Below are positions 1 to 8,395 of a stretch of 61,348 nt of DNA, in pieces (positions within the stretch are counted from its first letter, which is position 1; every line of letters begins with the position of its first letter). The translations under genes were made by a program, and so were the position numbers. Under the pieces are notes generated by a model. It did not search any database and was not told where the DNA came from. It worked only from the letters and a program-made list of their open reading frames with translations. The stretch comes from an uncultured Bacilli bacterium (GTDB taxonomy: Bacteria > Bacillota_I > Bacilli_A > RF39 > UBA660), in NCBI GenBank assembly GCA_944359055.1, contig CALVSO010000007.1, forward strand, positions 1 through 61,348. Reading direction: 5' to 3'.

Positions 1-990
<990 letters not shown>

Positions 991-1061
991 TCATTTATTT
1001 ATTTCTAAATGTGATAAAAACAATTACCATGTTTTCAGAGAATTATTTCTCTATATATTAA

Positions 1062-1165
1062 ATTGGTGACGATAGCAAAGAGGATACACCTGTTCCCATC
1101 CCGAACACAGCAGTTAAGCTCTTTAACGGCGAAGATAGTGTAAGCGAAAATAGCAAGTTGCCAAT
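1062..1165 (+). rRNA. 5S ribosomal RNA
   Basis: The terminal helix pairs TTGGTGAC (1063-1070) with GTTGCCAA (1157-1164), and the conserved core CCCATCCCGAACACAG lies between. At about 104 nt it is shorter than the roughly 116 nt of Bacillus and closer to mollicute 5S lengths. It lies about 70 nt after 23S and closes the rRNA operon. Confidence 0.93.
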
Positions 1166-1178
1166 TTTTTTTTATTTT

Positions 1179-1203
1179 AAAGATACTTATTGTATCTTTT
1201 TTT
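1179..1203 (+). terminator. Terminator of the rRNA operon
   Basis: Stem AAAGATAC / GTATCTTT (1179-1186 and 1192-1199) with a 5-nt loop and a T tract. It follows the 5S gene directly. Confidence 0.85.
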
Positions 1204-1235
1204 AGCGTTATATATAAGTTTTATGTTTTATATGA

Positions 1236-1241
1236 TATAAT
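1236..1241 (+). promoter_or_regulatory. -10 box placing transcription start at the methyltransferase ATG
   Basis: TATAAT at 1236-1241 lies only 6 nt before the ATG at 1248, so transcription should begin at or beside the start codon. No Shine-Dalgarno sequence precedes the ATG. This suggests a leaderless mRNA. Confidence 0.55.
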
Positions 1242-1247
1242 ATTGCT

Positions 1248-2447
1248 ATGAAAAAATTAGTAGTTAGAATTGAAAAATTAGATCATTTTGGTCGCGGCAT
1301 AGCCAAAGTAAATAATATTCCTATATTTGTTGAAAATAGTTTAATTGGCGAAGAAGTTGAAATACTCATAACTAAAGAAAAAAAGAATTATATGGAAGGA
1401 GTAGTCATTGATTATATAAAAAAAAGTCCTCTAAGAGTGAAAAGTAATTGTCCTTATTATGACAAATGTGGTGGTTGTGATTTATTGCATTTATCGTACA
1501 TTGAACAATTAAAATATAAGGAAAATAAAGTAAAGGAAATTATAAAAAAATTTAGTGGGTTAGAATGCATTAATAATATTGTTAGTAGTAAACAATTTAA
1601 TTATCGTAATAAAATCACTTTACAAGTAAAAAATGGTATAGGATATTTTCAAAAAAAATCTAATGATATAATTAATATTGATAATTGCTTATTAGTTGAT
1701 AATAAAATTAATGAAATAATAAATAAATTGAAAAAAATTGATGTTAGTGATGTAAAAAAAATAGTTGTGAGAGTTACTAATTTAGAAAGTATGGTTGTAT
1801 TTTATGGTAAAATAAATTTAAAAATTGATTTAGATGTTGATACTATAATAATAAATGATAAAGTAATAAAAGGTAATGGTTATATTAGAGAAGAAATTAA
1901 TGATTTTAAATTTATTATATCTCCTACATCATTTTTTCAAGTTAATAATATTGGTATGATAAATATTTATAATAAAGTATTAGAATATGTTGATGGAGGT
2001 AATGTTTTAGATTTATATTGTGGAACAGGGACAATTGGTATATATGTTTCTAAAAAAGCAAATAAGGTATTAGGAATTGAATTAAATAAAGAAGCAATTA
2101 AAGATGCTTTAATTAATAAAAAACTAAATAATATTAATAATATTGATTTTATAAGTGGTGATGTAGGTACTATTTTATCTGAAAATAATTTTAAAGCTGA
2201 TATTGTTATTGTAGATCCACCTAGAGCTGGATTAGATAATAAAAGTATTAATAATATTATTAAAATTAAACCTAGAAAAATAATTTATGTTTCTTGTGAT
2301 CCTGTTACTTTAGCAAGAGATTTAAATATATTAAAAGAAAAATATGATGTTATGGAAATAACACCATTTGATATGTTTGGTAATACTTATCATGTTGAAT
2401 GTGTATGCTTATTAAAAATTAAAGTGGTTCAGTATGATAGAAATTAA
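1248..2447 (+). CDS. 23S rRNA (uracil-5)-methyltransferase, RlmD/RlmCD/TrmA family
   Basis: This is an S-adenosylmethionine-dependent 5-methyluridine methyltransferase acting on rRNA or tRNA. A TRAM-like beta domain fills the first ~55 residues. A 4Fe-4S site follows, with C68, C74, C77 (C-x5-CGGC) and probably C147. The C-terminal Rossmann domain has the SAM motif LDLYCGTGTIGI (~255-266), the VDPPRAGL motif and the catalytic-cysteine motif VSCDPVTLARDL (~350). Retention of the iron-sulfur cysteines favours the RlmC/RlmD/RlmCD branch over TrmA. At 399 residues it is slightly shorter than typical Bacillus members. Its stop overlaps the start of the following GNAT gene. The substrate position cannot be read from sequence. 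Confidence 0.93.
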   Translation: MKKLVVRIEKLDHFGRGIAKVNNIPIFVENSLIGEEVEILITKEKKNYMEGVVIDYIKKSPLRVKSNCPYYDKCGGCDLLHLSYIEQLKYKENKVKEIIKKFSGLECINNIVSSKQFNYRNKITLQVKNGIGYFQKKSNDIINIDNCLLVDNKINEIINKLKKIDVSDVKKIVVRVTNLESMVVFYGKINLKIDLDVDTIIINDKVIKGNGYIREEINDFKFIISPTSFFQVNNIGMINIYNKVLEYVDGGNVLDLYCGTGTIGIYVSKKANKVLGIELNKEAIKDALINKKLNNINNIDFISGDVGTILSENNFKADIVIVDPPRAGLDNKSINNIIKIKPRKIIYVSCDPVTLARDLNILKEKYDVMEITPFDMFGNTYHVECVCLLKIKVVQYDRN

Positions 2448-2688
2448 ATTTATTAAATCAGAAAATAAAGTAATAGCGATTAATAATGGAATTGAAATAG
2501 GTGAATGCAAATTTATAATAAAAGAAAAAGAATGGAATATTGTTCACACTTTTGTTTCGAATGATTATCGTGGCCAAAATATAGCGCAAAGAATGGTTAA
2601 ATGTATTATTGAAGAATCAGAAAAAGAAAATAAAGAGGTAATAGCTGATTGTTCTTATGCCAAAAAAATATTATCAAAGAGGAAGTGA
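2434..2688 (+). CDS. Small GNAT-family N-acetyltransferase (YjdJ-like)
   Basis: This 84-residue protein matches the minimal Gcn5-like acetyltransferase family (about 80-95 residues). It has the acetyl-CoA pyrophosphate-binding segment as V-S-N-D-Y-R-G-Q-N-I-A near residues 41-51, then the alpha-helix KCIIEES and the final strand with the D-C-S-Y motif. The substrate is unknown. It overlaps the end of the upstream methyltransferase gene by 14 nt, so the two are probably translated together. It ends with TGA, one of several genes showing that TGA is a true stop in this genome. Confidence 0.8.
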   Translation: MIEIKFIKSENKVIAINNGIEIGECKFIIKEKEWNIVHTFVSNDYRGQNIAQRMVKCIIEESEKENKEVIADCSYAKKILSKRK

Positions 2689-2691
2689 TTT

Positions 2692-3423
2692 ATGTTTTTT
2701 GCTAAGCCAGATATATATCCTGCTTGTGGTTTATACAATTTAAAACATTCAATAGTTATAATAGTAATAACAATTTTATTAATTTTAAGTGTGAAAATAA
2801 CAAAGATAAAAAATAAAGAAGATATAACTAAGATTATTAAAATATTGACAATCATAGTGTGGATATTAGAAATAATAAAAATAATTTTTAATTTTATAAT
2901 AGGTAATATTAATAACGTTAATACCTATGTACCTTTATATTATTGTAGTATATTGTTATACGCTGGAATTTTAAGTGGTTTTGCTAAAGAAAAATTAAAA
3001 AAAATAGGTGATGTTTTTTTAGCAACAGGGGGATTATTTGCTGGTATCGCATTTTTAATTTCACCAGGAACTTCATTAGGTATATATCCATTATTTCATT
3101 TTATAAGTTTTCAAAGTTTATTCTATCATGCTGTTATGATATATTTGGGATTAATTATTGTAAAATATGACTATGTAACCGTAAAATTAAAAGATATTAA
3201 ATATTATTCCTTATTAGTTTTTATTATTTGTTTATTTGCCTATATTATAAACATTAATTTTAATGGTAATTTAATGTTTATAAATAATGGATTTGGATTA
3301 TTTATAATTTTGGAAAAAATATTTGGAAATTTATATTGTATAATTATGATTATTGGGCAAATGACTATTCCATTTTTTATAGGATTAATTATTAATAAAA
3401 TTATTAAATCATTAAAAAATTAA
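2692..3423 (+). CDS. YwaF/TIGR02206-like integral membrane protein
   Basis: A 243-residue protein with about six or seven membrane segments. The region V-P-L-Y-Y-C-S-I (~80), a glycine-rich helix (GGLFAGIAFLISPG, ~113-126) and an H-F-x-S-F-Q-S-x-x-Y-H-A segment (~136-147) are characteristic of the YwaF family, whose function is not established. The start ATG follows a GAGGAAG ribosome site that overlaps the upstream stop, making this the third gene of a short operon with the methyltransferase and GNAT genes. Confidence 0.75.
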   Translation: MFFAKPDIYPACGLYNLKHSIVIIVITILLILSVKITKIKNKEDITKIIKILTIIVWILEIIKIIFNFIIGNINNVNTYVPLYYCSILLYAGILSGFAKEKLKKIGDVFLATGGLFAGIAFLISPGTSLGIYPLFHFISFQSLFYHAVMIYLGLIIVKYDYVTVKLKDIKYYSLLVFIICLFAYIININFNGNLMFINNGFGLFIILEKIFGNLYCIIMIIGQMTIPFFIGLIINKIIKSLKN

Positions 3424-3434
3424 TGATTTTTTTT
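3406..3434 (+). terminator. Terminator after YwaF-like gene
   Basis: Perfect 10-bp stem AAATCATTAA / TTAATGATTT with a 4-nt loop and a run of T. The stem includes the stop codon of the gene. Confidence 0.85.
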
Positions 3435-3439
3435 TATTC

Positions 3440-3481
3440 AACCAATGGTTTGTTGATTTTATATAAATTCTTAATTATAAT
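3440..3481 (+). promoter_or_regulatory. Promoter and candidate operator of the XRE gene
   Basis: TTGATT (3453-3458), 17 nt, TATAAT (3476-3481). Immediately upstream is the palindrome AACCA-A-TGGTT (3440-3450), well placed to be an autoregulatory operator for the adjacent helix-turn-helix gene. Operator function is inferred. Confidence 0.65.
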
Positions 3482-3500
3482 TTAGATGGTAGGTGATGAT

Positions 3501-4430
3501 ATGGAAAATGAGAAGATTGGGAAATTGATTTCTAAAATAAGAAAAGAAAAAGGAATGACACAAAAAGATTTGGCTGATAAATTAAATGTAACAGATCGAG
3601 CTGTTTCCAAATGAGAAAGGGGTATATGTTGTCCAGACATATCATTATTAAAAGATTTATCTAACATATTAGGAATTTCTATTTCAAAGCTAATATGTGG
3701 AGAAGAAGTATCTGAAGAAAGTATCAATAAAACAATCGAATATACTGAAAAAAACATAAAACAAAGAATTATTAAATATTTAAATATAGCTTTAATTAGT
3801 ATTATGATATTTTTAATTATATTTGTTGTATTAAGTATTTTAAAAGTAGAATTTAGATATTATAAAAAATATAAATATACTGTTGACTATGAAGCAAAGA
3901 TAAAAGCTTTAGAAGAATCAAATTTAAAACAATATGAAGAAATAAAAAATAAAGTTGATTTAATTTTAAATAATCAAGGAAAATATAGTGATGATGATTA
4001 TAAACGTATAACAAATTATATTGAAAATATCAAAAAAGTTTTAAATTTAAATGAATTTGAGTATTTTAAGAAAGAATATTATACTTATGATGATTTAGAA
4101 AAATTAAGTAAGACCTATAATAGCTATAATAATTATGATGATAGATTTATAGATTATAGTGTGGATAATGCCATTGATGTTTATTATTTATTAATAAAAT
4201 ATGATATAAATAAAGCAAATAATATTACTAATTGTAGTTGGATGATTGATAATCATTGGGGAATTAAAAATATTATAACATCTCTTAATACAGATTTTTC
4301 TCTTTATTATTATAATGTTTCTAAAGAACTAGCTAATAATATTTATTTTTCTTTAGATAATAGATATGATTTATATTATTTAGTATTAAATGATATTATA
4401 GAAGTAGGTGATATAAGTGAAAATATTTAA
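3501..4430 (+). pseudogene. XRE-family HTH regulator with membrane segment, interrupted by in-frame TGA at codon 38
   Basis: The reading frame starts at ATG 3501 after an AGGTGATG ribosome site. It encodes an N-terminal XRE helix-turn-helix ending in the recognition-helix sequence DRAVSK. At 3612-3614 a TGA sits where this family almost always has tryptophan (AVSKWERG). The same frame continues without another stop to 4430, giving a would-be 309-residue protein: HTH (~1-68), membrane helix (~95-113), and an extracytoplasmic Asn/Tyr-rich domain. A single G-to-A change from TGG explains it. Because TGA ends many neighbouring genes, general recoding is unlikely. Most likely this is a recent nonsense mutation, and less likely suppressor-dependent readthrough. 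Reinitiation at 3804 could make only the membrane and outer part. Confidence 0.8.
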
Positions 4431-5016
4431 ATTTATTTTAAGTATTATATTAACTATTTTATCTTGTTTTTTCATAATAAAATGTAATGATAGTAATTCG
4501 ATATTTACACTTTTGATTTTTTTATTAATGTCTATACCATTTTATTTATTATATAAAGATAAAAGAAAAAATAAAATATATACGATTATAGTGAGTACAA
4601 TTGTATTGTTTTTAATGGTGTATATATTATCTAATACAATTGATATTGTTTCATCATATGGTGTTTATTTAGGAAACGCTAAAGATTCAATTAATTATAG
4701 CTATACTAAAGTATCATTTTCATTTGAAATTTTATTTATGTTTTTATATTTTATATCTTTATTTTTAAATCTTTTTATTACATGTAATAATTTTATTAAA
4801 GATAAAAGCAATAATAAAATTGATATATTATCTAGTATTATATTTTTATTAAATATAATTATTTATTTAAATGCTTATTTTAATTCTAAATTACCAGAAG
4901 TAACAAATTATTCAATGATATATCATAATGCAGATTATGTATCGCAATTTTATGGATTATTTGCAATTATGTTTATATGTATAATATTATATAATAAAAT
5001 AAATAGCCAAGATTAA
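4417..5016 (+). CDS. Hypothetical membrane protein, possible partner of the XRE gene
   Basis: A 199-residue protein with about six hydrophobic segments and no recognised family. It starts with GTG at 4417, preceded by GTAGGTG, inside the 3' end of the interrupted XRE/membrane gene, so the two were coupled in translation. A regulator with a membrane domain next to a polytopic membrane protein suggests a sensing pair, but that is inference. It ends in a shared convergent terminator. Confidence 0.6.
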   Translation: MKIFKFILSIILTILSCFFIIKCNDSNSIFTLLIFLLMSIPFYLLYKDKRKNKIYTIIVSTIVLFLMVYILSNTIDIVSSYGVYLGNAKDSINYSYTKVSFSFEILFMFLYFISLFLNLFITCNNFIKDKSNNKIDILSSIIFLLNIIIYLNAYFNSKLPEVTNYSMIYHNADYVSQFYGLFAIMFICIILYNKINSQD

Positions 5017-5028
5017 GGGCTATTTATT
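4998..5028. terminator. Bidirectional terminator
   Basis: AATAAATAGCC / GGCTATTTATT with an ~9-nt loop. It lies across the ends of the converging genes ending at 5016 (plus) and 5020 (minus). Confidence 0.8.
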
Positions 5029-5862
5029 TGTTATTCGATAAAAATTAAAAGAAGGTTTGTTAAATAATCTAAATCTATATAATGATGTACCTAAACCACT
5101 TGATATATATAAATCAGTATTATTTATTTTGTAATATTCGTCATAGTATTTTTTAGCTCCTTCTGGAGTATACAACTTCCCAATAATAGGTAATCTTACT
5201 TGACCAGCATGAGAGTGTCCAGCTAATATTAAGTCATATTTGTTTAAATCTAAATTATCCACAGTATCAGGTTCATGAACTAATAATATTGAATAAATAG
5301 GTTTAATATCATCCGTTTTCAATTCAGATATGTATTTATCAAATTGTTCTGTTTTTATACCAATATCTTCATCACTATAACCTATGCCTGATATGATAAT
5401 AGGTTCATTGCTTTTTGAATAAATTAGTTCATATTTGTTATCCAAACTAGTAAATCCACTTTCCTTAACAATATAATTATAATCATCTAGTGGAATATCA
5501 TGATTACCACTTACCGCAAATTTTCCTAATTTGGCTTCTATTTTGCTTAAACAATTAATAATTATATCTTTATCATAAGATAATCTTTCATCAATTAAAT
5601 CTCCCGTCATAACAACTATATCTGGTTGTATTTCATTTACTTTATCCACAATATTATTTAATTCCTTTTCATTAACCGTTGAACCATAATGAATATCAGT
5701 TAAATGTATTATTTTTAAACCATGATAAGAATCTGTTATTTTACTATTAACAACTTTATACTCTTTAACTTTCAATCCTTTAGTTGCAATAAATCTTGAA
5801 TATAATAAACAAAGACTTATTGCTAAAATAATTATAACTAAAATAATAATAACTTTTTTCAT
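5020..5862 (-). CDS. Membrane-anchored metallophosphoesterase (YkuE-like)
   Basis: A calcineurin-like dinuclear metal phosphoesterase with an N-terminal membrane anchor (residues ~3-24), so the catalytic domain lies outside the membrane. Metal-binding motifs appear in order: HLTDIHYG (~54-61), TGDLIDE (~85-91), GNHD (~119-122), a histidine in LLVHEP (~195), and GHSHAGQ (~215-221). Length (280 residues) fits the YkuE group, which includes UDP-2,3-diacylglucosamine-hydrolase-like and other enzymes; the substrate here is unknown. It lies 9 nt downstream of the CPBP protease gene in the same orientation, so it is probably in the same operon. Confidence 0.9.
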   Translation of the reverse strand: MKKVIIILVIIILAISLCLLYSRFIATKGLKVKEYKVVNSKITDSYHGLKIIHLTDIHYGSTVNEKELNNIVDKVNEIQPDIVVMTGDLIDERLSYDKDIIINCLSKIEAKLGKFAVSGNHDIPLDDYNYIVKESGFTSLDNKYELIYSKSNEPIIISGIGYSDEDIGIKTEQFDKYISELKTDDIKPIYSILLVHEPDTVDNLDLNKYDLILAGHSHAGQVRLPIIGKLYTPEGAKKYYDEYYKINNTDLYISSGLGTSLYRFRLFNKPSFNFYRITNK

Positions 5863-5871
5863 TAAAACTCC

Positions 5872-6567
5872 TTAAATAAAAAATAATAATACTGTTTCAA
5901 TAAACATCATAATACCATTGTGGAAGAAATGTAAACTCATTGGAATAAATATATTTTTAGATTTAACAAGAGTATAAGCGAATACTGCACCAGGTATAGA
6001 ATAAGGAATAATATAAATTAAATCAATTAAATTATTAAATGATCCAATAACATGTAAACCACCAAAAACTAATCCAGATAAAATAATAAATACTAAATCA
6101 TTTTTAAATATTTTTCTAAAGCTAAATCTGAAAATAGTTTCTTCTAAGAAAGGAGCGAATAATACAGCTGAAACTATCATATAAAATGGTGCTTGAACTA
6201 ATATATTATTAATTGCTTCTTGATTAGTTGCTACAGAATTTGGAAACAAGGTAACAATAATAAAATTACTTATTAACATTAAAGAAAATGCTAAAGCCCA
6301 ATATTCCATATATTTAGGCATATAATTTTTAAAGTTTTTAATGTAATCTTTAAAATCTCTAATATATTCCTTACGGTAAATAAAGAATAAAATTAATAAA
6401 TAAATTAATTCAGTAACCATTAAATAAACAATTTTATCAAACATACTTAAATTATAATAGTTTATACCTAATAAACTTAAAGGTGCAGTTTGATAATAAC
6501 TATATATAAAATAAGATATAACTACACATAACCCTAAAATAGATTGTTTTAAATTTTCTTTTTTCAT
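5872..6567 (-). CDS. CPBP-family intramembrane metalloprotease (Abi/CAAX-like)
   Basis: A polytopic membrane protein with the CPBP/Abi motifs EETIFR, FGGLHV and HFFHN in its C-terminal half; these supply the glutamates and histidines of the intramembrane active site. The family includes CAAX prenyl proteases and bacteriocin-immunity proteins; the target here is unknown. A longer reading frame starts six codons upstream, but ATG 6567 is preceded by GGTGAG at proper spacing and is preferred, giving about 231 residues. A TATAAT-like box sits just upstream on the minus strand. Confidence 0.85.
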   Translation of the reverse strand: MKKENLKQSILGLCVVISYFIYSYYQTAPLSLLGINYYNLSMFDKIVYLMVTELIYLLILFFIYRKEYIRDFKDYIKNFKNYMPKYMEYWALAFSLMLISNFIIVTLFPNSVATNQEAINNILVQAPFYMIVSAVLFAPFLEETIFRFSFRKIFKNDLVFIILSGLVFGGLHVIGSFNNLIDLIYIIPYSIPGAVFAYTLVKSKNIFIPMSLHFFHNGIMMFIETVLLFFI

Positions 6568-6651
6568 TATCTCACCATAATACATTATATCATTTTAACT
6601 AAAAATAATAAATCTTTTTTAGAAAAATGTTTTAAAATATAAAAAATATGA

Positions 6652-6657
6652 TATAAT
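6652..6657 (+). promoter_or_regulatory. -10 box of the rimP-nusA-infB operon
   Basis: TATAAT at 6652-6657 preceded by AT-rich sequence without a clear -35. Transcription should start near 6664, just before the leader hairpin. Confidence 0.6.
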
Positions 6658-6670
6658 ATTATTGCATGAG

Positions 6671-6694
6671 GAGTGGGACATAATCCCACTCTTT
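6671..6694 (+). promoter_or_regulatory. Leader hairpin upstream of rimP
   Basis: Perfect 8-bp GC-rich stem GAGTGGGA / TCCCACTC with loop CATAA, followed by only three T. It is the most GC-rich hairpin in the surrounding AT-rich sequence and lies between promoter and start codon. A role as 5' stabiliser or attenuator is inferred. From memory, similar hairpins precede rimP in other Firmicutes. Confidence 0.6.
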
Positions 6695-6713
6695 AATATA
6701 AGTTGGAGGTCTT

Positions 6714-6962
6714 ATGGAAAGTAAAGTTAGAGAATTAATTGAAAAACCGATTACAGATTTAGGTTATATTCTAGATGATGTAAAGTATGTAAAAGAGAAT
6801 AATACTAATTTTTTAAGAATAATTATCGATAAAGAAGGTTTTATCACTATTAACGATTGCGTTAAGGTAAATGATTTAGTAGATCCAATATTAGATAAAA
6901 TTGATTTTATTGATGAGAGTTATATTGTGGATATTTGTTCAAAAGAGAAAGGATGTGATTAA
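6714..6962 (+). CDS. rimP: Ribosome maturation factor RimP, N-terminal domain only
   Basis: RimP assists 30S subunit maturation. This protein has the RimP N-terminal alpha/beta domain: the G-Y-I-L-D-D-V-K-Y-V-K strand, the IIIDKEG turn and the ITINDC helix start. It ends at residue 82, after Y-I-V-D-I-C-S, where ordinary RimP (about 150 residues) continues through the S-S-P-G motif into an SH3-like C-terminal domain. No remnant of that domain follows, because nusA begins two nt later with TTG. It is preceded by TGGAGGT and is the first gene of the operon. It may be a lineage-specific shortening or a truncation. Confidence 0.85.
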   Translation: MESKVRELIEKPITDLGYILDDVKYVKENNTNFLRIIIDKEGFITINDCVKVNDLVDPILDKIDFIDESYIVDICSKEKGCD

Positions 6963-6963
6963 T

Positions 6964-8124
6964 TTGAACACTAAAGAATTTAAAAAAGCATTAGATTTGT
7001 TAGTTAAAGAAAAAGGAATATCTGAAGATTACATTTATGATGCTTTAGAACTTGCTTTAACATCTGCTTATAAAAAAAATTACAAATCTTTGACAAATGT
7101 TAGAGTTGCTATTGATAGAGAAATTGGTGATATTCATGTTTATTCTTTTAAAACAGTAGTTTTAGATGAAGAACATGAAGCAAGAGAACCTATTATGATT
7201 GAGGTTGAAGATACAGAATCAGAAGAAGAAGGCGCTACTATTGAAGTAGAAAAACCTTACATATTTGATAAAAGAATTCATATAACTTTAGAAGAAGCTA
7301 GAAAAATTGTTCCTGATATTGAAGTTGGTGAAACAATTGAAGAAGAAGTAACTCCTAAAGATTTTGGAAGGGTTGCGGCTGCTACTGCAAAACAAGTAGT
7401 TATTCAAAAAATAAAAGAAGCTGAAAAAAATATTATAATGGAACAATTTGCTGATAAACAAGATGAAATGATAACTGGTTTAGTAGCTATGGAAGATGTT
7501 AGAAATTATTATATTGATTTAGGTAGAACTCAAGGTATATTACCAAAATCAGAAACAATTCCGGGAGAAAAAATAAAAATGGGTTCAAGTATTAAAGTAT
7601 ATGTAACCAAGGTTGAAAGTACGGGTAAAGGACCACTTATTCTTTTATCAAGAAATCATTATGGATTTATTAAAAGATTATTTGAACTTGAAATACCTGA
7701 AATAAATGAAGGAATTATATTAGTTTATAGTGTTGCAAGAGAAGCTGGAGTTAGATCTAAAATAGCAGTTTATTCAGAAAATCCTAATGTTGATCCAATT
7801 GGTTCATGTATAGGTGAAAAAGGAACTAGAATTGCTAATATATTAAAAGAATTAGGTCCAGAAAAAGTTGATATTGTTGCTTATACAACCGATAAAGCTA
7901 AATTTATTGAAAATGCTTTATCACCAGCTAAAAATTTACATGTATTTATAACAGATGAAAAGAAACAAGAAGCATTAGTTGTAGTTGACAATGATAATTT
8001 ATCTTTAGCAATCGGTAAAAAAGGATTAAATGTTAAATTAGCGTCTCGTTTAACTAAATATAAATTAGATATAAAAACAACTGACCAAGCTAAAGAAATG
8101 GGCATAAATATAGTAGGTGAGTAA
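6964..8124 (+). CDS. nusA: Transcription termination/antitermination factor NusA
   Basis: NusA binds RNA polymerase and nascent RNA and modulates pausing and termination. Domains in order: N-terminal polymerase-binding domain (to ~150), S1 (~160-235), KH1 (~255-320) and KH2 (~335-380, with I-G-K-K-G-L-N-V). The N-terminal domain has an acidic insertion of about 35 residues (E/D-rich, ~75-105) compared with Bacillus NusA. The start is TTG at 6964, with AAAGGATG upstream at the correct distance; the longer ATG-initiated frame would overlap rimP heavily and lacks a ribosome site. It is 386 residues and has no C-terminal acidic repeats. Confidence 0.95.
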   Translation: MNTKEFKKALDLLVKEKGISEDYIYDALELALTSAYKKNYKSLTNVRVAIDREIGDIHVYSFKTVVLDEEHEAREPIMIEVEDTESEEEGATIEVEKPYIFDKRIHITLEEARKIVPDIEVGETIEEEVTPKDFGRVAAATAKQVVIQKIKEAEKNIIMEQFADKQDEMITGLVAMEDVRNYYIDLGRTQGILPKSETIPGEKIKMGSSIKVYVTKVESTGKGPLILLSRNHYGFIKRLFELEIPEINEGIILVYSVAREAGVRSKIAVYSENPNVDPIGSCIGEKGTRIANILKELGPEKVDIVAYTTDKAKFIENALSPAKNLHVFITDEKKQEALVVVDNDNLSLAIGKKGLNVKLASRLTKYKLDIKTTDQAKEMGINIVGE

Positions 8125-8125
8125 A

Positions 8126-8383
8126 GTGAAAGTAAAAAAAATACCAATGCGTTCATGTGTGGTAACAAGAGAAAAATTACCGAAACAAGAATTAATACGA
8201 GTTGTTAGAACTCCAGAACAAGATGTTATAGTAGATGTAACTGGAAAAGCAAATGGTAGAGGTGCTTATTTAAAAAAAGATTTAGAAGTTTTTGAAAAAG
8301 CTAAAAAAAGTAAAGTTTTAGATAAGATTTTGGAAATAGATGTTAAGGATGAAATTTATGAAAAACTAAAAGAAACATTATAG
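8126..8383 (+). CDS. rnpM: YlxR/RnpM (DUF448), RNase P modulator
   Basis: A small RNA-binding protein with the hallmark P-M-R-S-C-V-V-T and G-R-G-A-Y motifs of the YlxR family, shown in B. subtilis to bind and modulate RNase P. The GTG at 8126 with GGTGAG upstream is preferred over GTG 8117, which lies inside that ribosome site; the result is 85 residues. It sits between nusA and infB as in Bacillus, but the L7Ae-like ylxQ gene that normally follows is absent. Confidence 0.88.
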   Translation: MKVKKIPMRSCVVTREKLPKQELIRVVRTPEQDVIVDVTGKANGRGAYLKKDLEVFEKAKKSKVLDKILEIDVKDEIYEKLKETL

Positions 8384-8395
8384 GAGGTGTTTATT

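Noticed and set aside
3612..3614. General reassignment of TGA to tryptophan (mycoplasma code)
   Set aside because: TGA ends the GNAT gene (2688), infB (10462), dut (12976), the 14245 gene (14688), the gene before der (33523) and the rubredoxin-like gene (51145), each with a properly spaced or overlapping next start. Conserved tryptophans elsewhere use TGG.
6671..6694. The rimP leader hairpin as a terminator
   Set aside because: Only three T follow the stem, and the operon genes downstream need transcription through it. It is better described as a leader element.
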